From Symsagittifera roscoffensis (Eukaryota; Xenacoelomorpha; Acoela; Convolutidae), in contig NC_087071.1 in the NCBI RefSeq assembly GCF_963678635.1, forward strand, positions 558,001 to 622,000: a stretch of 64,000 nucleotides of DNA. Reading direction: 5' to 3'. A program made the position numbers and the translations under genes. The notes beneath the pieces are model-generated. The model searched no databases. It was given only the letters and a program-made list of their open reading frames with translations, and was not told where the DNA came from. Shown here in pieces: positions 55,172-64,000 of this stretch. Positions within the stretch are counted from its first letter, which is position 1. Every line of letters starts with the position of its first letter.

Positions 55172-57208
55172 ACGCCCTAAACCCTGAAAAGTTCATAGAG
55201 TTACAAACGCTAATACATCAAAGAAACCTGTTACCAACATGTTGACAGACCAACACGCGTGACCAAACATAATGAACCGTCACTCCTAGACCTCTTATTA
55301 ACTGATAAAACCTTAGAACCATCTTCCATTGAATACATCTCACCACTGGGGAAAGGTGACCACACACTGTTACAAGCAAAATTCAACCTTGGGACAACAA
55401 GGCGCTCAAAAGAAAGGCTAAATTACAATAAAGGAAGCTACGATGAACTCAGGTCTGACTTAAAAATTAATCTAATTTACGAAGACTTGCTAACCTTTGA
55501 CCAAAATTGGAATAGATTCAAAAGTACTCTTGATTCTGCCACCAAGAAATTTATACCTAAAATGAAAATCCGGATAAAGCAACACAAATTGCCAATGAGC
55601 TCCGAAGTAAGAGATGTACTTCGAGATAAACATAAAACTTGGAAAGATTTCAAGAAAGAGAAGTCCCAAAGAAACTATGAAAACTACACATCGGCTCGAA
55701 ACAAAGTCAGGAATTTGACACGACAATGTGTTCGAAAGCACGAAGAAGATGTATCCAAAAGCATCAAACACCAATCTAAAAAGTTCTGAAACTACGTGAA
55801 TAAGAAAATTAAAACAACCGAAACAATACCGGCTCTCAAAATTGGACCAGACAAGTGGGCCATGAACGACAAAGATAAAGCTGATACTCTTGTCAACTTT
55901 TTCAGTTCTGTATTCACGATCGAAACACCAGGCAGCTGGGAAGTAGTGGATTACCAAGAAAATCAAATATCAGATGACCTCTTTATCTCCAAAGAGACAA
56001 TCCTAAATGAACTCAATGCGCTAGACACTACGAAATCAATGGGGTCAGATAACGTACACCCTCGGGTATTGCGAGAATCCCGATACGAAATAGCTGAAAT
56101 GATGAGTGGTTTAATGCAAAGTTCTTGGGAGAAAGGTGAAATACCAAAAGATTGGAAATGCGCAAATATAACAGCAATTCACAAGAAGGACGCAAAAAGT
56201 GATCCTAACAATTACAGACCTATTAGCCTGACATCCATTTGTTGTAAAGTTATGGAAAAAATCATCAGACGTCACCTGTTTGAATTTCTAGAAAACAACA
56301 ATATCATATCAGACAAGCAATTCCGGTTTTTAGCAGGGCGATCAACGACCCTACAGTTACTGAGAGCTTTTGACGACTGGACAGCAGAACTGGACAGAGG
56401 TAACAAGGTAGATATCATCTACCTTGACTTCCAAAAAGCCTTTGATAGTGTACCCCACAAAAGACTACTAAACACAATTTCGAGATACGGGATCAGAGGA
56501 AAAACTCTCGAATGGATTACCTCATTCTTAACAGAAAGAAAACAAAGAGTGGTGGTCATCAAAAGTTTTTCGGAATGGGCACCCGTCATCAGTGGAGTCC
56601 CACAAGGGTCTGTACTGGGACCAATTCTGTTCTTAATATACATAAACTCGATGGGGGATGGAATCACATTCCAAATGCTCCTCTACGCAGATGATGCGAA
56701 AATCTACAGATCAGTCACAGCATTAGGTGAAGATGAAGAATTGCAAAATGATCTGAATGTAATTTCGAAATGGGCTGATGGTAGCCTTATGAAGTTCAAC
56801 ATGACAAAATGCCATACGCTCACGTTAACGGGAAGGGTAAAACTAGCGGAACGAAATTACACCTTGGATGGGAATACATACCTTATTAATGTTCAAACCG
56901 AAAAAGACTTAGGGGTTATAGTTGACTCGAGACTACTATTCCGTGAGCACTTTGCCAAGAAAACAAAGCTGGCCAACGGCATGGTCGCGATAATACGGAA
57001 AAGCTTCATCTATCTTAACGCTGAGACACTAACAACCCTATATAAAGCCCTAGTGAGAACGCACCAGGAATACGCAAATCAGTGTTGGAACCCATACCTG
57101 AAAAAGGACAAGATCATGATTGAGAACGTTCAACGGCGGGCGACAAGACTGGTCGCAAACATACAAAAACTTAGTTACCCAGAAAGACTGAAAGCTCTGA
57201 AACTGTAA
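55172..57208 (+). pseudogene. Second ORF: deleted APE endonuclease and reverse transcriptase
   Basis: Just before and after 55172, readings give the start of an APE-type endonuclease (NVDALNPEKFIELQTLIHQ). By 55260 the sequence is already at the endonuclease C-terminal end (KHNEPSLLDLLLTD, then the GKGDH equivalent of the last catalytic S-D-H), so most of the domain is missing. One nonsense codon (TGA at 55787-55789, where Trp is expected) precedes a 470-codon RT frame. RT motifs present: NYRPISLTSICCKVMEKII, YLDFQKAFDSV (56420-56452), GVPQGSVLGP and YADD at 56684-56695. It ends at TAA 57206-57208, which belongs to the inserted TG...CA element. It cannot mobilise as read. Confidence 0.8.
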
Positions 57209-58118
57209 CATTCGTCTACTGCAGTCACACATGAGGCTTAAGAAAAATAGGCCCTATAACCACTGGCTCAAGGGTCAGGGACACTATCTCTTGTGTTTTC
57301 CCACCTCAAGAACGGTCGGAGCCAGTTCGGTTCGCTTATGACATGAGACTACGACCCGTTACAGCTTAAAGGCTACTACTAAAATATCCCCCCACTCTAG
57401 AATTAGAAACGTCCCCATACTTAGGTCTCTAGATACCCAAAATACATGAACGCCGTTAAAAACCGGGTTGGAACAATCCGTTAGGTTACTTTTTATTAGA
57501 CAGTGTAACTTTGATCCATTTCAGATGGATCAACCTAAAACTCGCCTTACCTCAACATAACAATTATAAAACACACTCTAGAATTTAAATTAAGTACTCA
57601 CATTGTAGCACGCTCAAGAACCAGGAAGTAAATAAGTCGGTAAACAACTCAAGAATTAATAAAGTAACTAATATGAGTTTAATGTTAGTCAGTTTCAACA
57701 ACAAGAACAAGTTTTTACTCTAGACTGCAAGTTCTCGTGAACCATTGGGACACTCTAGCTGTCCACCTTCCCACCGAAGGTTCACTCTGGTCCAGTCAAG
57801 AATAGTATTCCAATCGTAATAATCCAACTCGAGGGAATGCTCTCGTCTCTGTCACAGATGGGACAGCTCTACTCTCGATTATTATAGTGATGGAAATTGC
57901 GAATAGCAATTTCCTACTGTTTTTTCTTGCGACTTTCCCGCGTGTGTGTCTTAATCGTTCTGAAATTGTTCTGATTTCTTTTTCTGATTTTCAGTTATCG
58001 CGAGAAAATCGTGCATGACATGTTCCATTCGAAATTTTGAAAAATTAAATTTCACTCCAAAATCAAGTGTTTTTTGCTTCTCTCAAGGTCAAACTTCCAA
58101 ATATGACCGACTGGCACA
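57204..58118 (+). mobile_element. 915-bp TG...CA element, right copy
   Basis: The same element as at 51965-52875 in opposite orientation. Ends here read TGTAACATTC and GACTGGCACA. A candidate AATAAA is at 57658-57663 in this orientation. Its second to fifth bases give the TAA that ends the RT frame. At 58121 the sequence has a reading with Leu-Pro-x-Leu-Glu, the motif expected next in this RT family, so the element probably landed within the RT ORF, though the reading is lost soon after. No clear target duplication. Confidence 0.7.
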
Positions 58119-58549
58119 TACTCCCCGGACTCGAGATCGATGTCCTCATCGCGCGCTGTCTTCTGCCAGTGAGTCCCAGAAAAACCGAGTGTTGCTCAAG
58201 ATACAGTGCCAGTGGTCATTTACAGAAGTTTGCAGCAGATTTAAGATTATCTACACCCCAAAATTCACGACCATTTAAAATTTTCACACTATTGCTAAAC
58301 AGCAATCAAAATCTGCATTTACCTGCACCTTTGAATTTTTCGCTTTTCAAGCCAATCATTTAAAAATCTCTTTTGTCCTATTCAATCAGGAAATTGTCAT
58401 GCAGCATTTTGATTTATATAATAGATGTAGTATATTAGTAACAATATTTACTTTGTTAAAATTTCTTTTTCGTGAATCCAAGTTTCACTCGGATTCACAC
58501 TCAAGCCCCCCTTCCCTCTCAAGACTCAAGATCCATCCGATTTGCCCAT
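58119..58549. other. Spacer downstream of the long minus-strand ORF
   Basis: 430 bases with no gene. The first ~20 bases may continue the interrupted RT reading. No AATAAA was seen on the minus strand within 430 bases of the long ORF's stop, and no LTR-like end is recognisable. Confidence 0.5.
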
Positions 58550-61500
58550 TCATCTCGTGCTCTTCGCCTTGGATGTACTGCATCCTGAAGTGCTAGATGC
58601 GGCAAACTGTCTCAACAGTTCCTCTTCATCATCGGAACTAATCACAATCTCCTCCCAAGCCTTCAGCTGTTCATAGGATCGCATCCATTCTCTCTGTTCC
58701 TGTAATCTCTTTGCTTGGTTGGGTAGTGCCTTCACCCTAGCTTCTCGGTTCAGGCAAAAGGAGTTGTGCAGGCTCAAGCTCACGTTCTTCGCCAGGTCTT
58801 CCTCTAGTATCGACTCCCTCGCTTTGGTATTGTCTCTAGACATCTTACCCACTCTCTTCCATCCCGTCGTGATCGCATTACGATGGGTTAGCAGGGGTCT
58901 CTTGAAAGCTTCCGGCCCAATCTCGGCCTGGAACTGTCGATACTCTTTTTGATGTTTTTTCATGTGATCTTTCGTTGCCCTGTACAACCAAGACGTCAGT
59001 GTCGCCCGAAACCATGGAAAGTACCTCAAGCGACTCCATACGTGCCTGACTTCCGTTGGTATGGCGAATACTTTGCACGCAGTCTCAAACAACTCAAGTC
59101 TCCTGCTGTAGTCTATCGCGTATATTGACTCAGCCGTTGGCGTCGTCGCCTCCCGATACTTCGTTATATTCTCTTCTATCCATCTCAGAGCTAACATCGT
59201 ACTCACTACTAAGAGCGTCACCTTCTGCCGGTGATCCGGCAGTCCGATCGACCGAATCTCTTCCACATCCCACACCAGGCAAAGGTTCTTGTGATCTGGA
59301 TACCACACCGTTTGTGCCAAACAGTGGCATGGGCATTCCCCATGAGAGATCTCAATGCTCCTGAGATTACGCTCCCCTGAGGCTTCCAAGAGAGGCTCAA
59401 GCTCCATCATTTTCTCGTGCATCGTGTCGTTGTCTTCCAGGTTTGGAGTACTTCCCACAGGTTTCCCGATCACGTTTTGTCTCTCGTGATCGCTTGTGTT
59501 TTCTCTTTCCAACTTCAGAAGATCTTCTCCCCAGATTTCACTCAAGTCATCTCTCAATTCTTTTGGTACTGCCCCTTTGATTTTTCTCAACAACTTGTGC
59601 GAGTGATGCGACATTCGAGCCAACCTCACGCACTTGGGCACTGAGAAGGCCTTGTCCACCAGTATTCTCTGGCTGGACACTTCCACCATCGCCATGTGTA
59701 GCGGGTAGTGACTTCCGCACAAGTTGGCCATCATTGACCCTATCAGCGACTTCGCGTTCAATGGCAAGCCATAAGCTTCGCTCAAGGGAAATCCCATTTC
59801 CGCCTCAAGACCAACCTTCCAGCTCCGGATGTGTTTTTGAGTCACCTGCAACACCCCGGGCCAAGATTCTACGCTCAACGCCGTCACTAAATGATGTTCA
59901 GACTCCAGTCTCTCCAGTGCCTGCAGACCACACATTCTCGAGAAGAATCCGAGAGCTGTCGCTATATTCACCGTGGTTCTCGCGTAGCATTCCGCTATTA
60001 TTTGCACTTCACTTTTCTCCCTTTCTGTGATGTCTTCGAACCAAGTGATCAGGTCTTCTTTTTGAAACGACAGTATTCTGACGCATGACCGTCCATCGCA
60101 GATGTGCTCTCCGTTCCCACACGTCGAATCCAGACAACTACCCGGCTCCAATTTCTTTGCTGACCCAGGTTCGCTCATCCTTTCGCTTGGCTCTTGCATC
60201 TGGGGCGTGATTAGCTTATGCAGCACACTCAACTTCGCCAGATCTTCATCTTCCGTTGGTGCCAACCTCACCCGCTCAGTGGTTTCCTCGATCAGACTCG
60301 CATGGGGATGCGGACACCAGGAGGGTCTTAGTAGCTTCCATATCACTCCCAAGTTCGTGGTTAACAAGCCATTTCCACCGCCCATATTCACTTCAACTCT
60401 CTTGTTCGAGCGCGGCATGCTTATCACCTCTGGTGTTTCCTCAAGAATCAGGCCCAGGCTCGGCCCCTCTTTCTCCACCGCGTCTATCTCCATTATTCTT
60501 TCTGTCCAAAACTTCAGTAGCTCCGCTACCTCATGGTTTCTGTGGGCTCCTCCAGCTTCCGAGTCTAAGAAGGGATTGTAGGCTATTCCCATCACTCCAG
60601 ACACATATTGGTATTCCCTCTTCTCGCTGAGTCTCGAGTACTGCTCTGCCGAGGCCAGGTTACGGTGAACATCATGTTCTTCCTCAAACTTCTTATTAGA
60701 GAACCTCCGTACCTCGTCCAGCTTTCGATGGTTCTCCAAGGATACTCTGGAGCTATCTTCTTTCTCTATTCCTGTACTCTGATATACGTTCAAGATGATC
60801 GTTGAGACTCTTCTCTCCATGGTTTTACTTCCACTTGCTCTCTGGTGGCATGCCAGGATGGTGCTATCAGACATCATAGACATTGTCCATCTCAAGAAAC
60901 ATGTGGCATCTTTTCTTCTAGCCAGGCTCAAGCCTGAATTGTCCCTGGCCACGTGTTGCATCAGTGCCTGATACACCTCTAGCTTCTTGCTTCCCAACTT
61001 CAGCCTGTCATACGAGGTCAATGTCTCCAACTCTATTCCCACCAGACTCCAGGTGAACATTAATTGTCCCGCAGTTCTAACGAAGGGATTCGCCATTAGT
61101 GGCGGTGCTGATGAGGATGTTCTCATCGCCTCTTCAAAATGATCCTTCAACAAACTCTGCCAGGACCTCTTCAGATGACTTGCCATCTCTATCTTATTAA
61201 CCTCGGCTTTTTGCTGGGTGGCCCAATTGCGTCGCCTGCGAGCTATTCCACTGTCCAACTTCTTCAAGCAGTCCTCCATTTCCTTCAATGTTTCGAGGGC
61301 CACCCACCACGTCCGGGAAGTGTTCCTCGTCTTGCTCCTCTCCAATGGATCACTCGTCACTTGTTTGCCCATGTCCTGATGTGCCTTCGAGATCCATTCT
61401 TTGCCGATCTCCACTTCCCCTACCTGTCCGTTCGTTGAACCTCTCTTCACGTTTACCTTCTGAGGCTTGAAGTCTTCTTCTGACGTCGAACTGGTGGAAA

Positions 61501-63997
61501 CCTCTATTTCCTTTTCCACTTCAAGTGGTTTCCTGAGCTCCGAGCTGTTCTTGTATGCCGCCGTCTTGCATCGGGCCAAAACGATGGGCGCCGTCTCTCT
61601 CAAGTTTCCTTCCGAAACAGCATCCACTGAAGGACTACCCCATCCTTCCACTTCTCTCTTCCTCTTGCGAGTCTTCACATCTCTGCTCGAGGGGGTTGTG
61701 GCTATCATCATTGATTCGACCTCTCCATCCACTCCTTCCAACTCTTGCCTCCCCCCTGCTCGAGCCTTAAGGATATTAGTACTTTTAATCATATTACTAG
61801 TCCCAACCTTATCCCTTTTTATATCATCAACCATTTTATCCACAGTTTTTTGTTTCAGAGTAGAGCTGTCCTCACATTTCTCTTTTCTAGTCTTCGATCG
61901 TGCGTTCCTCAGCTCCACTAGCTTGTTCAGCAGCTCTTTTCTTGCTTTCTCATCCAGGCCCGTTCCTATCAGGAGCGGTTCCCCGAATCTCACTACTGCG
62001 TCCCACAGTTCCTTCTTGAACTTGTCCAGCGTCGTCTCGCTGCCCACTTCTCGATTGAATTCCTCCAGGAACTCCTGCCAAGCGTCATCCTCGAGAGATC
62101 CCAAGAATATGTCCCTGTTCCCTTCGAACGTGTTCTTCCCCCTTTCCTCCGAGCTCAAGAGTAACATCCCCATATTGAAGGTCTCACCTGCCAATGGCAA
62201 TTCTAGGTTCTTCCGCGGGGACGGGTTCAGAGGTGGTGTGGCAGTATCTGCCCAATTCTCTTCGCTCAAGTCTTTCAACAGCTCTTGAGTGGTGAGTTCC
62301 TCCCCTGATGGCCCTGGTTCAGGTGTATTCCCCACCTCCATGTCCTCTCCAGCTTCACTGAGAGTTTCATCCATACTTTCTTCCTCCGATTCATTTCTTC
62401 TTCTCTCAAGAATTCTTTTGAATCGATCCTCAACGGGTCCGCTCCTCTTGTCTCCAGGCGTGTCCACGGACAGTGGTGATGGTGTCGCAGGATCCAGCTT
62501 CTTGTATTCCGTCAGTGCTACGTGCAGTTGACCCGCTGCATCTAGCTCTGTTCCTTCCTGTCTTATTTCCACCTGTTCCAAGCCATAGGGCGCCTTATAT
62601 TTTCTCGTGGCAAATTTCATGTCGTCCACCAGTGCGACGTGCCCCTCCATCACGATCATCCTGCCATCATCCCATATGGGCAACATGTTATCAAGTCCCT
62701 CCTTCTCAAGAGTTCTCAAGACTTTCCTCACCTCATACCCTGGGGGCTGCGAACCTCTACTCTTTTTCGCTTGCGTCGTCCACGAATTTACCTTCATCTC
62801 GCTGGTATGGAAATAGACCGCCGCCGTGTAGCCAATGAACAGGGGGTCCCAGCCATCAGTGAAATCCTTCTGCATTTCCTCCGCCCTCATCCTCGCCATT
62901 ATGGAGGGAACTACCAAGGGACTATTCATACCTAAGGTCATCCTCCTGACTATTGGGAACTCAGGCATGGTTGCCGGGAGGATTTCTTTCTCCATTATGG
63001 TCTCTAGCTCCCTCTTCACCAGTGCGAAGCACTCCTTCCAGGCAGGAATTCTCAAGATTTCTCGTCCGTCCGCCGTCAATGGGTTCAAGTTCCAGAATTT
63101 GGGATACATTTCAATAGGGCCCTCTCGCTTGCCTCCCATTCTGCATTGCATTTGTCCCCTGAAATTGCACACCATCATCTCAGCATCTTTCACTTTTCCG
63201 AAGAGTACCGTGTTGCTCATACGCGCCCTGAGCACTTCCTGCTGACACCAATTCAGTGCTGCACCATCCAGTACGCTGATGAGACTCAAGTGCGTCACCG
63301 AGTGACGATACGTTATCACCAGGGGATCTGGAAACGCGTACGTTACTGCTGGACCATAGATGCAGGTCACCACCTCCTCCAGACCTCGGATTATCCCCAT
63401 TGGGTCCGACCTCATTGCCAGACACAGGTCCGTCAACAGAGGCATCCCTCTGTTCGCCTTCTCCCATTCTTCTCTCGAGGTTGGGTTTTCATCTTCACCC
63501 GTCATGTATCGATTCTGCATCATGAGGTATTGCACCAGCAGTGTCTTCAACCCTGCGGCGCACTTGTAGGAGCTGGTTTCAATGCTCGTGTGGACTTTCC
63601 CCATAGACAGAGGTTCTCCATAATCCATTAACCGATGAAACGACACCAATTCCCCATGGGTCAAGAGCACTAGTGCCAGATACCCATCAACTCGAAGTGT
63701 CTCCACTCCCCGACTAAACATATATGCTGGACCCATATTGAACAAGTATCTGGGGTAGACCAAATACAGGGCCAAGAGCAGGCTGATGGGCATGCCCAGT
63801 ATCTCCTGCACGAAGGCTCCGAAGATAGTCGCCGTGGTGCCGAACACTCCTGCCAAGAATTCTCTCTCCCAGCAAGGACTCAAGAACTTGAGAATCTCGT
63901 AATCTCTCCTAGTTTTCAATTCGCCGTTGGCGTGCTCTCTCCAAAATCCTCCAATCGTCACTTCATTGGCGGCCGAGACAAATCTAACCACCGTCAT
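58550..63997 (-). CDS. 1815-codon intact ORF of unknown family, linked to Gypsy-like pol
   Basis: Open for 5.4 kb from ATG 63997 to TGA 58552-58550. Only three bases remain upstream in the window and array relatives have matching sequence further upstream, so the true start is probably outside. Visible features: a hydrophobic stretch at residues ~50-90; a block at ~195-320 best conserved among relatives (YGPAVTYAFPD); a Pro/Glu/Ser-rich, probably disordered region ~500-600; a charged region ~690-860 with a basic nuclear-signal-like KTRKRKRE (~775-782); Cys clusters at ~1288-1305 and ~1554-1573 (CPCHC, then H and C), possible metal sites; and a basic, then acidic C-terminal end (~1690-1815). 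No known fold or catalytic motif. Decayed relatives lie downstream of integrase at 22-44 kb and alone at 17.5 kb. Function unknown; a retroelement structural or env-position protein is my inference. Confidence 0.7.
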   Translation of the reverse strand: MTVVRFVSAANEVTIGGFWREHANGELKTRRDYEILKFLSPCWEREFLAGVFGTTATIFGAFVQEILGMPISLLLALYLVYPRYLFNMGPAYMFSRGVETLRVDGYLALVLLTHGELVSFHRLMDYGEPLSMGKVHTSIETSSYKCAAGLKTLLVQYLMMQNRYMTGEDENPTSREEWEKANRGMPLLTDLCLAMRSDPMGIIRGLEEVVTCIYGPAVTYAFPDPLVITYRHSVTHLSLISVLDGAALNWCQQEVLRARMSNTVLFGKVKDAEMMVCNFRGQMQCRMGGKREGPIEMYPKFWNLNPLTADGREILRIPAWKECFALVKRELETIMEKEILPATMPEFPIVRRMTLGMNSPLVVPSIMARMRAEEMQKDFTDGWDPLFIGYTAAVYFHTSEMKVNSWTTQAKKSRGSQPPGYEVRKVLRTLEKEGLDNMLPIWDDGRMIVMEGHVALVDDMKFATRKYKAPYGLEQVEIRQEGTELDAAGQLHVALTEYKKLDPATPSPLSVDTPGDKRSGPVEDRFKRILERRRNESEEESMDETLSEAGEDMEVGNTPEPGPSGEELTTQELLKDLSEENWADTATPPLNPSPRKNLELPLAGETFNMGMLLLSSEERGKNTFEGNRDIFLGSLEDDAWQEFLEEFNREVGSETTLDKFKKELWDAVVRFGEPLLIGTGLDEKARKELLNKLVELRNARSKTRKEKCEDSSTLKQKTVDKMVDDIKRDKVGTSNMIKSTNILKARAGGRQELEGVDGEVESMMIATTPSSRDVKTRKRKREVEGWGSPSVDAVSEGNLRETAPIVLARCKTAAYKNSSELRKPLEVEKEIEVSTSSTSEEDFKPQKVNVKRGSTNGQVGEVEIGKEWISKAHQDMGKQVTSDPLERSKTRNTSRTWWVALETLKEMEDCLKKLDSGIARRRRNWATQQKAEVNKIEMASHLKRSWQSLLKDHFEEAMRTSSSAPPLMANPFVRTAGQLMFTWSLVGIELETLTSYDRLKLGSKKLEVYQALMQHVARDNSGLSLARRKDATCFLRWTMSMMSDSTILACHQRASGSKTMERRVSTIILNVYQSTGIEKEDSSRVSLENHRKLDEVRRFSNKKFEEEHDVHRNLASAEQYSRLSEKREYQYVSGVMGIAYNPFLDSEAGGAHRNHEVAELLKFWTERIMEIDAVEKEGPSLGLILEETPEVISMPRSNKRVEVNMGGGNGLLTTNLGVIWKLLRPSWCPHPHASLIEETTERVRLAPTEDEDLAKLSVLHKLITPQMQEPSERMSEPGSAKKLEPGSCLDSTCGNGEHICDGRSCVRILSFQKEDLITWFEDITEREKSEVQIIAECYARTTVNIATALGFFSRMCGLQALERLESEHHLVTALSVESWPGVLQVTQKHIRSWKVGLEAEMGFPLSEAYGLPLNAKSLIGSMMANLCGSHYPLHMAMVEVSSQRILVDKAFSVPKCVRLARMSHHSHKLLRKIKGAVPKELRDDLSEIWGEDLLKLERENTSDHERQNVIGKPVGSTPNLEDNDTMHEKMMELEPLLEASGERNLRSIEISHGECPCHCLAQTVWYPDHKNLCLVWDVEEIRSIGLPDHRQKVTLLVVSTMLALRWIEENITKYREATTPTAESIYAIDYSRRLELFETACKVFAIPTEVRHVWSRLRYFPWFRATLTSWLYRATKDHMKKHQKEYRQFQAEIGPEAFKRPLLTHRNAITTGWKRVGKMSRDNTKARESILEEDLAKNVSLSLHNSFCLNREARVKALPNQAKRLQEQREWMRSYEQLKAWEEIVISSDDEEELLRQFAASSTSGCSTSKAKSTR

Positions 63998-64000
63998 GTC

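Larger units (their letters stand above)
53319..57203 (+). mobile_element. Jockey-like LINE with PHD ORF, interrupted
   Basis: A non-LTR element in plus orientation: ORF1-like (frameshifted), PHD/RRM-like ORF (intact), remnants of APE endonuclease with an internal deletion, and RT with all core motifs. It ends abruptly at 57203, where the right TG...CA element begins, so the end of the RT ORF and the 3' tail are not in place. The start is approximate. Confidence 0.75.

Noticed and set aside
61467-62288. 273-codon plus-strand open frame opposite the long ORF, and several others of 100-160 codons at 59-63.6 kb
   Set aside because: Shadows of the 1815-codon minus ORF. The Glu/Lys-rich and Ser-rich coding strand gives Ser/Phe/Leu-rich antisense frames with few stops. 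No domain and no conservation in relatives was seen.
1-64000. tRNA or rRNA genes
   Set aside because: Nothing resembling conserved tRNA A/B boxes with a cloverleaf, or rRNA core sequence, was noticed on reading. A tRNAscan run would be needed to exclude tRNAs.

Overview
The window looks like a repeat-rich piece of an AT-rich animal genome, most likely a marine or aquatic invertebrate. No bacterial operons, ribosome-binding sites or rRNA/tRNA genes were seen. The retroelement types (a PHD-finger Jockey-like LINE, and a restriction-like-endonuclease retroelement with SGNH and PHD domains) recall families common in cnidarians and other marine invertebrates. That host assignment is inference from family resemblance. 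No confident single-copy host gene was found.

Layout. 1-11.5 kb is AT-rich and mostly featureless, with simple repeats near 3-4 kb, a small palindrome cluster near 10.3-10.5 kb and an uninterpretable lysine-rich minus-strand reading near 8-9.3 kb. 11.5-16.9 kb (+) is a badly decayed family-B DNA polymerase of the protein-primed, Polinton/Maverick-like type. 17.5-21.1 kb (+) is a decayed, 5'-truncated copy of a large protein family whose intact member (1815 codons, open at the window edge) lies at 58.6-64.0 kb (-). 22.5-44.6 kb is an array of three long direct-repeat units, read on the minus strand. They carry broken Ty3/Gypsy-type pol (reverse transcriptase, RNase H, integrase), followed immediately downstream by broken copies of the same large protein. 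An orphan piece of the large protein lies at 44.7-44.9 kb on the opposite strand.

45.1-51.7 kb (+) is a composite non-LTR-like element. It has an SGNH-hydrolase-like ORF, a PHD-like finger region present twice, a reverse transcriptase, and a C-terminal restriction-like endonuclease block that is tandemly duplicated with a 1358-bp period. A satellite-like repeat of about 165 bp follows. 53.3-57.2 kb (+) is a Jockey-like LINE with a frameshifted first ORF, an intact PHD/RRM-like ORF, a deleted APE endonuclease and a nearly complete reverse transcriptase. Two 911/915-bp copies of one TG...CA element sit in opposite orientation around it. One splits a satellite unit and the other cuts off the reverse transcriptase ORF.

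The main result is the link between the long ORF and the retroelement. The intact 1815-codon ORF resembles no family I can name, yet decayed relatives lie immediately downstream of Gypsy-type integrase in the 22-44 kb array. This suggests it is the downstream protein (env position, or a polyprotein extension) of an unusually large LTR-type retroelement. The three array units share the same stops and frameshifts, so they were amplified as DNA after they had decayed rather than by separate transposition.
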